NCBI GenBank assembly: GCA_905147135.1
Contig: LR990042.1
Span: 15,615,545-15,679,544 of the forward strand
Direction of reading: 5' to 3'
Source of the DNA: Blastobasis lacticolella
Taxonomy: Eukaryota; Arthropoda; Insecta; Lepidoptera; Blastobasidae
Length of the DNA: 64,000 nt
Positions 22,601 to 31,829 of this stretch are shown piece by piece (position 1 is the first letter of the stretch; every line of letters starts with the position of its first letter). The notes under the pieces are model-generated. The model saw nothing but the letters and a program-made list of their open reading frames with translations, was not told the origin of the DNA and searched no databases. Position numbers and translations under genes: made by a program.

Positions 22601-23303
22601 CGAGCGAAAAGATTACATCGTTCGCGGTGTCATTTATTACTTCCACTAAACCACGGCTTTTAGTTATGTTAGTTAGGCATTCCCTAACTATACAACCCGA
22701 TATTCTTTGCTCAGGGATGTAAGCCTCACAGTCATGTATGTTAATGGGTATTTTAAGAACTTTAGATGTATTTGACGGAATTATCTCTTCATAAAAATTG
22801 CAATTACGTGAGTCATACATTATGATAGGATTATTCGCGCGGCGCGTCCTAAGGGTTTTGTGTTTCAAGTCGATACTTGACTCCCATTTGTTTAAAAGAT
22901 CTAGTCCGATAAGCCCATCGAAGTATTCGTGGAACTTGTAAATGAATAAATTAATATTATCATTCTCGTTTAATTCCCTAAAACACGGTAATGTTATGGA
23001 GTAATTATTTCTGCTAGTGGCATGAACATTAGTGACCTCAAAGGGTTCGTAATTTAAAGGAATATGGGGAAAGTATCTTTCCACTGCCTCGGGAGAAATA
23101 AAAGATTGATTGGCTCCAGGGTCCAATAAAAATTTGAGAGGGGGGTCAGCTATCTGTATGAAAGGTAACTGACGTTGGGTCTGAAGGTTGACCTCTATTT
23201 TGGCTTTTCTGGGTTCGGAGCCTTCTGAAAATTTTGAGATGCGGACGGAACTGAGTCGTCTTGCTCTCTGGGAAAGTCGGGAGTGCCGGGATAGTTCGGG
23301 CAC
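19641..23303 (-). CDS. pol: Errantivirus Pol: protease-RT-RNase H-integrase
   Basis: A 1220-codon open frame overlapping the end of gag by ~109 nt in the -1 frame; the first codons are upstream of the slip site, so the translated part starts near residue 24. In order: aspartic protease (DPGA at 61-64, where DT/SGA is usual), reverse transcriptase (Asp408; YLDD at 470-473), RNase H (TTDAS with Asp620; Asp686), integrase zinc finger (His875, His881 region; Cys911 and Cys914) and integrase core with Asp997 and Glu1033 (35 residues apart). The position of the first catalytic Asp is His944. The 3' end overlaps env by 47 nt. Confidence 0.93.
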   Translation of the reverse strand: MPELSRHSRLSQRARRLSSVRISKFSEGSEPRKAKIEVNLQTQRQLPFIQIADPPLKFLLDPGANQSFISPEAVERYFPHIPLNYEPFEVTNVHATSRNNYSITLPCFRELNENDNINLFIYKFHEYFDGLIGLDLLNKWESSIDLKHKTLRTRRANNPIIMYDSRNCNFYEEIIPSNTSKVLKIPINIHDCEAYIPEQRISGCIVRECLTNITKSRGLVEVINDTANDVIFSLDSPLGAEVYNVECSRTSAPATSRAAQVLSRLRTDHLNPEECTNSESLCAQYSDVFYIEGEALTFTNKIKHSIKTTDEIPIYTKSYRYPFIHREEVQSQICKMLEQGIIRPSDSAWSSPIWVVPKKMDASGKVKWRLVVDFRKLNEKTIDDKYPIPNIADVLDKLGNCQYFTTLDLASGFYQVEMDPPDIPKTAFNVEHGHYEFLRMPMGLKNSPSTFQRVMDHVLRGLQNQICLVYLDDIIIFSTSLQEHMNNLQKVFDRLRESNFKIQMDKSEFLNLETAYLGHVITKNGIKPNPDKIVAIQKFPLPKTSTEIKRFLGLLGYYRKFIPNFAKVTKPMTQCLKKGSKIDIHNPEYINCFEHCKKLLTNDPILQYPDFLKEFILTTDASKLAIGAVLSQGPIGSDKPIAYASRTLNTSEINYSTIEKELLAIVFACEYFRPYLFGRKFVVVTDHKPLKWMMSLKEPNSRLTRWRLKLSEYNFTVLYKEGKYNVNADALSRIEINNEETSSLAVNHSEAPLAPGSSTETVHTSEENPILEIPITDEPLNRFNRQICFTVVGDIKKKPVVSKPFESHTRTTIQITESNLENDVINSVKEYVNPKVKTGIIIYPQLAMYQIVLTKVEIENVKDYLRQQEIIKAYHKGKTNHRGINECHLALSKKYYFPKMKDQIAKYINECSICGQAKYDRNPIRQRFCIVPPPTKPFEIVHLHLLTIENEKYLTFIDAFSKYAQAYHLRDATAISVVQSLLKLFSHHGVPITIVTDQGPEFTNQVFMEFVRVHKIQHHKILAHSPNDNGMVERFHATLLEHLRILKLERRGEPAVNLVPYAVLGYNNSIHSFTKCRPIEIIVGHFDPRDPLDIDLSEHLLQQYVQDHRKRMTEVYNILNETSLHQLTENRNKDRKPEREYEPDQQVFIRNPKASRQKLAPRFTQDIVLADLPIHIYTKKKRNPVAKSRLKRGPKTSTLLQDTATIDASTSRDVGAGHIT

Positions 23304-24484
23304 AGTGCCGGGTAGGACAGCTGTTGGTCGCTATCGTGGGAATAATCAGGCGTGGCCTCATAATAATATAAGTGATCGGGACTGTCGTAATAGTAGTCGT
23401 GTGCTTCATATTGAAACTCGGGGTCGTAACACTCAGTGTAGTTCATTTGACGGCTTTTGAAGTAGTTACTGGCCGGAGGGTTGCCTTGCGTAGCCCAGTT
23501 ATGACCTTGCATGCCGGTCGAGGGCAGGTTCCTCGGGTTGAAATGACTAACCCCGCTCATGGGACGAGGGGTGTTGTTAGAAGGAGGCATGAAGCTACGC
23601 TGTGGTACATTAAATCCACGGGAGGTCTGGTTAGGAAGAGGTGCTGCAAACATTTGCTGAGTGCGAGTGGGCCCTCTATTCTGGAACCCATGATTATAAT
23701 TTGGTCTAGTCGTTTGTGGAAAATGCTGGGGCGCATTAAAATTAGCTCGAGAGGGACCTGGCATCATATAAAAATCTGACGGTCTAGAGGGTGCAAAGTT
23801 ACTAAATTGGGGTTTAAAGGGATGATTATTGTTTAGTGAGTTTGGCTTCCTGTCGGGAACACTTTAATTACTGCGCTTTTGCAAATATAGGATGTTGGAC
23901 TCCTCATGAACAAACTCTAGTGCTTTTTCTATGGTTTCCGGTCGCATACATCGAATCCGGGATCCCAAAGGTTCTTTTAATCCTCGTAAAAATGCCTGAA
24001 GGGTCAATTTTTTATACAAGTCGCATTTTGAATTAATAGTGCTCTCAATAGTCTCGTGAAGCGAGACGTAGGTCATCATTGTGCTAAAAAGATTTTGACA
24101 CTGTTCATAAAACTCTTGGGGTGTACTTGAGCTTTGAGTGATTATTGAAAGGTCATTGTATAGAGCTACCTCATCTCGATGGTCGGCAAAGTTATTAATA
24201 AGTGCTCTACGTATTCCCTGCCAGTCTCCGGGAACTCCGCTAATATTAATTAAACGAGCTGCGGGCCCTGTTATTCTATTTAAAATGCCGTTCAATAAGG
24301 CAACCAAAAGCGACGGCTGTTCGAGTTCACTAAACTCTGATACGAGTTGGTCACATAACTTAATAAATCGCGGCAAGACATTTGCATTCCCATCGAAATC
24401 GGGAACCAAGCGGAGGGCTTTAAATACACTGTCATAGTCCGCCATTGCAATTTCACTATCAGTTTGAGAATCAGAATCGCTCAA
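23195..24484 (-). pseudogene. gag: Errantivirus gag with an internal stop
   Basis: One frame from 24484 to the stop at 23195, interrupted by TAA at 23866-23864. The part before the stop is 206 codons, acidic then helical, matching the capsid region of 17.6-like Gag. The part after is Pro/Asn/Arg/Gln-rich, with many Tyr near its end and no CCHC zinc knuckle, as in many errantiviruses. The stop would truncate Gag and block pol, which is reached by frameshifting near the gag end. A sequencing error or a true nonsense mutation would look the same here. Confidence 0.8.
23228..23234 (-). promoter_or_regulatory. Gag-pol -1 frameshift site A AAT TTT
   Basis: The heptamer AAATTTT lies in the gag frame as A-AAT-TTT, the canonical X-XXY-YYZ pattern, about 35 nt before the gag stop. 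Slipping back one base enters the pol frame exactly. Downstream structure was not computed. Confidence 0.65.
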
Positions 24485-24840
24485 AAATCTATTACTATCT
24501 TATATTCTATTTCTAAATTCTCTATCTAACCTAGGAGTACTCGATCGCCTGGGATGGAAAATCTTAGCACTGCACATATAATAAACTTACACACAGGAAA
24601 TGAAATACATATAATTAAGGAAAAGAAAATGACTTAAAAGAAAAATGTAGCTACCCTAGATTGATTCAAAGGTACTCACAGGAACATACTGGTTTTCGTC
24701 TTTTCCGTGTATCGATTTCTGGATACTCCTCCGGAAGCTGCGACGCTGCGTAAGTTCTGGATTCTCTGCTCGTGGCTTGAGAGCCACCGACGGCTCGATC
24801 AAGATATACGGAAACGGAAATCTTCTCTTACCGATCGCGA
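24485..24840 (-). other. Errantivirus 5' leader
   Basis: Untranslated leader between primer site and gag, about 360 nt. No conserved coding content. An open frame on the opposite strand (24707-24922) is not supported. Confidence 0.5.
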
Positions 24841-24861
24841 GAATCCTACCAAGACTGCGCC
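24841..24861 (-). promoter_or_regulatory. Errantivirus primer-binding site
   Basis: The minus strand immediately after the 5' LTR reads TGGCGCAGTC, then TT, then GGTAGGATTC. Apart from the extra bases it resembles the tRNA-Ser site used by 17.6/297-type elements. Confidence 0.7.
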
Positions 24862-25157
24862 AAATACGAAGGTCGAAAGATTGAAAAAAAGACGAAAATT
24901 AATTAACTTAATTTATTATTAATTAAAAATTACAGATTAAAAGTACGTCTCAGTTAGCCGATGTTAGGTCTAAAAGTGATTTTATACATTCGCAAAAATA
25001 CCGATGCGGGGCGAGCGGAAATGTGTTGCAATGAGGTAAAACGCTGCGTCGGTGCCTCGTGCCGGTTGGACTTCGCTTGCACATATCGGTGGCGTGATTG
25101 ATGTCGTCAAGTAGGTTTCAGTGGTCAGCGGTTCTAAGGGTAGGTACGGATGTAACA
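24862..25157 (-). repeat. Errantivirus 5' LTR
   Basis: 296 bp, nearly identical to 17636-17937; the length difference is a 6-bp indel near the inner end. Should contain the promoter for the genomic RNA. Confidence 0.92.
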
Positions 25158-25161
25158 GGCG

Positions 25162-25655
25162 ACCGTTACCGCCACCTATAAATAAAATAATTTATGAAGA
25201 CTCATGCGTCTATTGAAACCATTGAAGAGATTAGTTAGGTATGAAATTTTGTAGAAAAAGAAGATTATCCATCTTTCTGTTGAATTTTGTTAACAAACAT
25301 ATGTGCCTTGTACTTTTTTGTGTTATACGGTAGAATGAGACAAATAAATACAGGCAAGCTGGCCACCTAATGTAAAGCGGTCACCTCTGCCGAAGATACG
25401 GCTCTCCAAATCCCCACCCCATGGAGTACTGAAGACCTTACTGACCATCAGGAACATAATACTATTTAAAATAGTATTAGTTGGCTGGAGTACTTTCACC
25501 TTCGATCAAGGTGGTGATACTTGCCCCATCGAGCGGGAATCCAAATTGAACGGGATACGCGTTACCCGCCCTACCTCTCCTAAAATACAGTAACTTTTAA
25601 TGTCAAAGTACAGTAACTTATTAACTCCCGCTTGTTTGTCTAATCGATATACCAG
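25162..25655. other. Intron 1 sequence after the errantivirus
   Basis: Continues the intron interrupted at 17635. Holds the short inverted motif ACTATTTAAAATAGT (25460-25475) that is present in all three copies. No gene. Confidence 0.5.
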
Positions 25656-26603
25656 AAGTTGTTTCTGGTAGCGGTATGGTTGGCTGTGTGTTAAGGCGCA
25701 CAGCAGCGAGCGCTGCAACCGCCCGCGGCGGAAGCGCCTAGTCCGGCGGACCAGGGGGAGCCTCAAACATTTTGGAAAGTCCAAACTTATCATGGAAAAA
25801 ACTATGTGCTGCTGTACTACCAGAATGACTACTACGGGCCAGAGCGGTACCAATTCCAGTGAGTATTTTTATGATAGATATTCTATTTTTACTGGTAATA
25901 GGGCTTTGACTAGTGATAGATGATCTGCTTCGATGACTACCGCATTATCTATTTCTGCCGCAAAGCAATATAGCATCCTGCGTAGCTAGTCTTGATTCAC
26001 GTTGACACCGCTTCTGCGTGTCTTTTCTGTTCTAAGAAACACAATTGTATGAGTCCTAATCGTTATGAGTGAAGATTGATCCTGGTTGTATTTATAAAAA
26101 CACAGGTTTAAGACGACGAAAGCACAAAATGGAGGACAATGGAGCACAAAACGGAAGCAGAGAAAAGTAGTAACGTGCTACCAACATTTAAAGCGATCTG
26201 ACAAAAATATGGCTACTCATTTTGTCTTACATAACAATGGGCGACATTTACATTACTTTCTACGGCACTGAAACATCACTGGGAAACTTAAACATTTTGC
26301 GCGATTTCGGCAAAACATAGTAATACCTAGTAAATACTTTGCTTGTATCCTAGTTATAGAATTTCATACTGAAATTATTCTCAGTCATTGATATAGTTCA
26401 TCAGGTCTAACAAGCACAAAATAATTGTGTACTTTGACTTCTACTCGTATATTCTCTACTGCAGGTACATACTACATCAAAGCTTCCGTGAAAAGGAGAG
26501 CGAACTGAGAAACGAGGGTCGCAGCGACGAGCACGTAGTAGTGCGCGGGAGTTACTCTTTCAAGCCTCCGAACAGCAACCACTATGATTACGTTACAGAT
26601 GAT

Positions 26604-27094
26604 CAAGGCTAGGCTAGGCTCACCCCAAAATCATGACAGTTCGAACTCAAGGTTTGTATGTAAGAAAATTACAATATATTCAAAAACAGTAGTTTAAAGT
26701 AAAAAATAATAAACTTTATTATATAGCATTTCCCATACCATTTACACTTAAAATATTTTTTTAATCGTTAAGCAACACTTTAATTTTTAATTTGATGCCG
26801 GCACCCGGGCACGGTCAAATGTAGGCTGTCTACCTAAATAAGACATAATCAAATTCAAAATTCTAACTTTCCTGTTAGGAAATAGGCTTAAATGTAGGCT
26901 GTCTACTACCTAAATAACACATAATCAAATTCAAAATTCTAACTTTGCTGTTTTGTGATTGTGTATCTATGTAATTATTTTCCCGCAAAACAGTATATTT
27001 TTTCTAATAGTTGTAATTTGTGTTTGTTAATGTTTATTCTTGTTTAAAGCAAATAAATAGATAAATGTGAAAGTAGTGAAGAAAATTTCTGTAA
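26604..27094. other. Asymmetric centre (spacer) of the inverted repeat
   Basis: 491 bp not shared between arms. The first ~40 bp (AGGCT repeated, then CACCCCAAAATCATGAC) still match exon 3 of copy C, so the left arm keeps original sequence further than the right. It contains a ~71-bp direct repeat (26818-26888 and 26890-26958, starting AAATGTAGGCTGTCTAC) and an AATAAA near 26708. Confidence 0.8.
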
Positions 27095-28854
27095 ATCATC
27101 TGTAACGTAATCATAGTGGTTGCTGTTCGGAGGCTTGAAAGAATAACTCCCGCGCACTACTACGTGCTCGTCGCTGCGACCCTCGTTTCTCAGTTCGCTC
27201 TCCTTTTCGCGGAAGCTTTGATGTAGTATGTACCTGCAGTAGAGAATATACGAGTAGAAGTCAAAGTACACAATTATTTTGTGCTTGTTAGACCTGATGA
27301 ACTATATCAATGACTGAGAATAATTTCAGTATGAAATTCTATAACTAGGATACAAGCAAAGTATTTACTAGGTATTACTATGTTTTGCCGAAATCGCGCA
27401 AAATGTTTAAGTTTCCCAGTGATGTTTCAGTGCCGTAGAAAGTAATGTAAATGTCACCCATTGTTATGTAAGACAAAATGAGTAGCCATATTTTTGTCAG
27501 ATCGCTTTAAATGTTGGTAGCACGTTACAACTTTTCTCTGCTTCCGTTCTGTGCTCCATTGTCCTCCATTTTGTGCTTTCGTCGTCTAAAACCTGAGTTT
27601 TTATAAATACAACCAGGATCAATCTTCACTCATAACGATTAGGACTCATACAATTGTGTTTCTTAGAACAGAAAAGACACGCAGAAGCGGTGTCAACGTG
27701 AATCAAGACTAGCTACGCAGGATGCTATATTGCTTTGCGGCAGAAATAGATAATGCGGTAGTCATCGAAGCAGATCATCTATCACTAGTCAAAGCCCTAT
27801 TACCAGTAAAAATAGAATATCTATCATAAAAATACTCACTGGAATTGGTACCGCTCTGGCCCGTAGTAGTCATTCTGGTAGTACAGCAGCACATAGTTTT
27901 TTCCATGATAAGTTTGGACTTTCTAAAATGTTTGAGGCTCCCCCTGGTCCGCCGGACTAGGCGCTTCCGCCGCGGGCGGTTGCAGCGCTCGCTGCTGTGC
28001 GCCTTAACACACAGCCAACCATACCGCTACCAGAAACAACTTCTGGTATATCGATTAGACAAACAAGCGGGAGTTAATAAGTTACTGTACTTTGACATTA
28101 AAAGTTACTGTATTTTAGGAGAGGTAGGGCGGGTAACGCGTATCCCGTTCAATTTGGATTCCCACTCGATGGGGCAAGTATCTCCACCTTGCTCGAAGGT
28201 GAAAGTACTCCAGCCAACTAATACTATTTTAAATAGTATTATGTTCCTGATGGTCAGTAAGGTCTTCAGTAATCCATGGGGTGGGGATTTGGAGAGCCGT
28301 ATCTTCGGCAGAGGTGACCGCTTTCCATTAGGTGGCCAGCTTGCCTGTATTTATTTGTCTCATTCTACCGTATAACACAAAAAAGTACAAGGCACATATG
28401 TTTGTTAACAAAATTCAACAGAAAGATGGATAATCTTCTTTTTCTACAAAATTTCATACCTAACTAATCTCTTCAATGGTTTCAATAGACGCATGAGTCT
28501 TCATAAATTATTTTATTTATAGGTGGCGGTAACGGTCGCCTACAACATCTTAGGTAAAAATTATGATACATGAGATACATATGACTGCAATACTTACTGG
28601 CCTTATCCATCAAACTGGAACCTCACGATGCCTACTAACTACAAGAACAATAAATAAAAATCCACCGGCGCCTAAATATGGCATTATTGGGTACAATTAC
28701 GCAGAATTATATGCTTATTGTATTATTTGTTTATTTTTATATAAATTTTATCAAAATTAAGTACTATTTCTTGCGCTGTATAACTCCTGTTAAATCGATA
28801 AAATAAAAATTTGTATCTGAATAAATAAAAATAAATAACCATCTTTGCGTAAAT

Positions 28855-29055
28855 GCAACCGGGGGGTTGCGCTCTCGCGCACGAGTGCGCAGGATCCGCT
28901 TTGACCATGATACAGGATTTGGCAGATCAGAGATTTACAGTGGAGCTACTGCCATCAGACCTCCATGATGCTGCTACCAGGGGAACCTGACCAGATTGGA
29001 TCATGGTTACACATTAAGTCGCCTGAATGTGCAGGTTTCATCTGAATGTGCGGGT
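28855..29055 (-). mobile_element. SINE-like repeat (family 2), right arm copy c
   Basis: Mirror of 17108-17340. Confidence 0.6.
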
Positions 29056-29125
29056 TTACCCTCCACCCTATGTTTGTTTCCACTTATAACGATTTATCTT
29101 TACAGGATTTTCAAAAGACTTCAGC

Positions 29126-29501
29126 CATCATCATCGTCCTAGTGGTTATTCTCCACTTCGGCCGGTCTTCGGCATCCTCTTGTCGTAAGCCGTCGGCTCT
29201 CGCATCAAACTCAGTGATGCCAAGCCATCACTTCTTGGGTCGCCAACGGGGCCTCTTTACTGATACCGGCAGATTCAGGCACCTATTTCCCATATATATT
29301 CCCTGAGGTTTACGCAACACGTGACCAAACCAGCGCAGACGAGCATCCCCGATCTTATTTGCGATATCCCTCACGCCAAGGCTGCCACGGATGTACTCAT
29401 TACGTACTCGATCGAGTCGCCTAACTCCGCACATCCACCGCAGCATTTTCATTTCGTTGACGTGGAGTTCGTGAACGTGTTTCGTCAGCGCTGGCCATGT
29501 C
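29126..29501 (-). mobile_element. RTE-type LINE 3' fragment, right arm
   Basis: Mirror of 16671-17046 with the same 15-bp target duplication (29111-29125 and 29502-29516). One of the few differences is Gly to Val near the C-terminal PVSGKRPRW/PVSVKRPRW stretch. Confidence 0.88.
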
Positions 29502-30130
29502 TCAAAAGACTTCAGCAATATAGTCAACTATATGCCGATATACCGATCAGCAGGCACAGAACCGAAATTTTACCCTATACTTTAAAATTTTCGGAGCGCG
29601 CGACAAACGACTGTTACACCGAGAGGCCTGTAACAGGGGCAAAAAATGTAAACGCAGACTCCTCACAGTATTTGATGTTACCTTGACCAGATCCTTATGC
29701 TCCAAAGTGCTTAAACTCAAAGAAATACTATTTTAAAGGTACAATCCATAATCAATGTATTTTGTCATCGCAAAATTGTCGTTAGATGTCTTGGTCCCTG
29801 GCATTTCCTTCACACTCGGGCGACGTAAACGATCACAATCGGTGTCATAAAGCTAAGAGTGACTTAGCGAGCTTATTCTTCAGTTAAGATTAAGGATTGG
29901 AGCAATGCCGTTCTTGTTTGGAATATCTGAAAATTTCGTGCATTCGGGCAATAATCTCCTCTGACTGAGCTCTTGATTGACGATATGAGTGGTTCATATA
30001 AGTTTTATGGCTTTCATGGTTATAGTAAATGAATAAATAAATGAATGAATGAATATTATCGGGTTTGTTACCATGGTTGGTATTGTATTTATCTCGATAT
30101 TTCCACTCGATATTTGCGTCATAACCACGA

Positions 30131-30355
30131 GTACACTGAGTAGTTCAGTTGGTTAACAAGCCGGTCTGCCACGTAGAGGTCCAGGGTTTGATTCCCGGCA
30201 GAGCAGAAATTGCAATGATAAATTTTAATTTTTGTTACGTATCTATGTGTAGTATGTACAGTTATCTAACACCCATAACTTAAGCTTTGCTTACTTTGGG
30301 GCTAGATGGCGCTGTGTGAATTTGTCCAAGCATATGTATTTATTTATTTAATTAA
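30131..30355 (+). mobile_element. tRNA-derived SINE (family 1), right arm
   Basis: The clearest copy: A-box TAGTTCAGTTGGTTAAC at 30140, B-box GGTTTGATTCCCGG at about 30184, the GCTAGATGGCGCTGTG body, and an A/T-rich tail ending near 30355. Confidence 0.78.
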
Positions 30356-30484
30356 CTTTATCTACAGTGTCATTACCAAGGGTGAGTGTATTACGACATA
30401 TTATATTACGACATTGTGGTAATTGCTTACTGTCAGGCAGGCCGCAAGCTCGTTTGCAATGGTATTAAAAACTAATAAGAATAA

Positions 30485-30659
30485 GGGCCGATTTTTCATT
30501 CCTCAGTTAAAATTTATCTGCCCGATAAAGTAATATACTGCCAAATTAAAACAATCTGTAATCCTTTACTTATATATGAAGTAATGATACCATTTTATTT
30601 TAGTCACTTAATAACTTATCAGACTGATATGTTTTATCCGAGGATTGAATAATCGGCCC
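30485..30659. mobile_element. PIF/Harbinger-type MITE, right arm
   Basis: Mirror of 15514-15688, with TAA on each side (30482-30484 and 30660-30662). Confidence 0.72.
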
Positions 30660-30715
30660 TAAAACAATTAAACGGTTAATCAAATACGACTCACCAGTTT
30701 CATGTTCCTTGTATC

Positions 30716-30748
30716 ACTGATGTATGAATGTTGTAGAATCCTTAAATA
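30716..30748 (-). promoter_or_regulatory. Core promoter of cuticular gene copy B
   Basis: TATTTAAG at 30748-30741 and initiator ATCAGT at 30721-30716 on the minus strand, followed by the ATG at 30703. This is the best-preserved TATA-initiator pair of the duplicated copies. Confidence 0.6.
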
Positions 30749-31132
30749 GGCGAGTTAAATGGCAAAGGCTACCACCTAAATGATACACAGTAATAATATT
30801 TCAAATTTCAATATTCTATTCAGAAATTCACCAATGACAGGGTAATAAAGACAAGTTATGTTTTATACCTATTAAATACCGGCTTATTGATGACGCAAAC
30901 ACAAAATACATGTTCTGTGAGATGCTCTTTTATATTTAAATTTTGTGTTGTTTAATATGCAAGTTTGGTGCCACCACCTTGCTACTAATTACATTCTTCA
31001 ATATAGTTACGAGATCTGCAGAGCAAAGAAACTTCAAAATTAATCACACTTATTTTATCTCATGTAAGGATAGGAAATCGTAGCCTAACTGTGCTCCGTC
31101 GCCTGTAGCCTAATTTTGTAAGCGAGCATGCT

Positions 31133-31400
31133 TTGAAAAGCAGTTACAGTGCAACTGAAATGCTCGCGATGGTAAGTCATAACGTCCCAAGACCCACGGT
31201 TGAGCAAAGAGAAGACTTCGAAAAAGTTTTAAGAAGCGTGTGTCTTCAGTGTAAATATATTTCCTTGATACACCAAGACGCCAGGAAAATGTTTCTTATT
31301 GGCAGTCTACTGGATAAAGCCAGACGACAGAAAAAATCGCACTTCTGACATCGCTGACATACTGCTTAATGTCTATGAAAGGGTTTCAAGGAAAGGGTTA
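31133..31400 (+). pseudogene. Unrecognised ORF remnant, right arm
   Basis: Mirror of 14780-15060, with the same putative frame change beside an A run. Differs at a few codons (e.g. VVSLN versus MVSHN). Confidence 0.3.
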
Positions 31401-31409
31401 GGTAATATC

Positions 31410-31700
31410 ATCATCATCATCATATTAGCGTTAATGTCCCGGTTGTGCTCTCGCACACGAGGGCCCGGGGTCCGCCGGGGTGGTTTGTCTTGTTAGGTAA
31501 GTACCTAGTAAAATTCCGTGCCCGTAGTCCGCCTTGACCATGGTCCATGATCCAGGAATTGGTAGATCAGATAATTACAGTGAAGCGACTGCCATCTGAC
31601 TTCCATGACCCTGCTATCAGAGGAACTTGACTAGATTGAATCATGGTTACACATTCAGTGGTTTGAATGTGCAGTTTCGATCACGATGTTTTTTCCCTCA
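31410..31700 (-). mobile_element. SINE-like repeat (family 2), right arm copy b
   Basis: Mirror of 14485-14775; the tail is ATCATCATCATCAT at 31408-31421. Confidence 0.6.
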
Positions 31701-31829
31701 CCGTAAGCGCATCGATTAGCATTCAACTAACATAACTCAGAAAAGAGTCCAATGGTTCGAATCCCAATTGCGAGATTGTATCAATATACATTCCCGCAAT
31801 TGGGATTCGAACCCAGTACCTCTCGCTTA

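Larger units (their letters stand above)
17636..25157 (-). mobile_element. Errantivirus (env-bearing Ty3/gypsy), near full-length
   Basis: A 7522-bp element of the 17.6/gypsy errantivirus group on the minus strand: LTR, tRNA-Ser-like primer site, gag, pol, env, polypurine tract, LTR. Flanked by GGCG at 17632-17635 and 25158-25161, the 4-bp duplication usual for the group. The right arm keeps the uninserted site at about 28541-28556. The two LTRs differ by about two substitutions and a short indel, so insertion is recent. pol and env are open throughout; gag has an internal stop and integrase lacks one catalytic residue, so this copy is probably not autonomous. Confidence 0.95.
6369..26603. 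repeat. Left arm of a giant inverted repeat
   Basis: Mirrors 27095-40633 through all its features. The outer limit is CAGGTACCAAATG at 6369, inside a gypsy integrase. The inner limit is CGTTACAGATGAT ending at 26603, inside cuticular exon 3. It includes the 7.5-kb errantivirus absent from the other arm. The remaining ~12.7 kb differs from its partner by scattered substitutions and small indels, including a ~150-bp deletion near 9370 and different tandem-repeat counts. Confidence 0.93.
15470..26612 (+). pseudogene. RR-1 cuticular protein pseudogene, copy A
   Basis: Three exons: 15470-15478 (ATGAAACTG then GTGAGT), 25656-25858 and 26465-26612. The structure matches intact copy C, including the tiny first exon and phase-2 junction before the last exon that are usual for insect cuticular genes. 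The protein would be secreted into the cuticle and bind chitin through the RR domain (SELRNEG..DEHVVVRGSYSF). Copy A is dead: the signal-peptide codon TGG is TAA at 25692-25694, and exon 3 meets TAG at 26610-26612 where AGGCT is repeated. Intron 1 is 10.2 kb because it contains the errantivirus, an RTE fragment, SINEs and a MITE. Confidence 0.82.
27095..30703 (-). pseudogene. RR-1 cuticular protein pseudogene, copy B
   Basis: Exons 30703-30695, 28042-27840 and 27233-27095, in the arrangement of copies A and C. It shares the signal-peptide stop of copy A (TAA at 28006-28004), so that mutation preceded the inverted duplication, and has a second stop TAG at 27925-27923. Exon 3 is cut at the palindrome junction and runs into unrelated sequence, losing the end of the chitin-binding domain. 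Intron 1 is only 2.65 kb, showing the size before the errantivirus arrived in copy A. Confidence 0.82.

Noticed and set aside
17636..25157. Domesticated envelope gene
   Set aside because: env is intact, but the element is young with near-identical LTRs, so an open frame is expected without selection.
25506..25853. Minus-strand 115-codon ORF (and mirror 27845-28375)
   Set aside because: Antisense to cuticular exon 2; the sense frame matches copy C with conserved splice sites.
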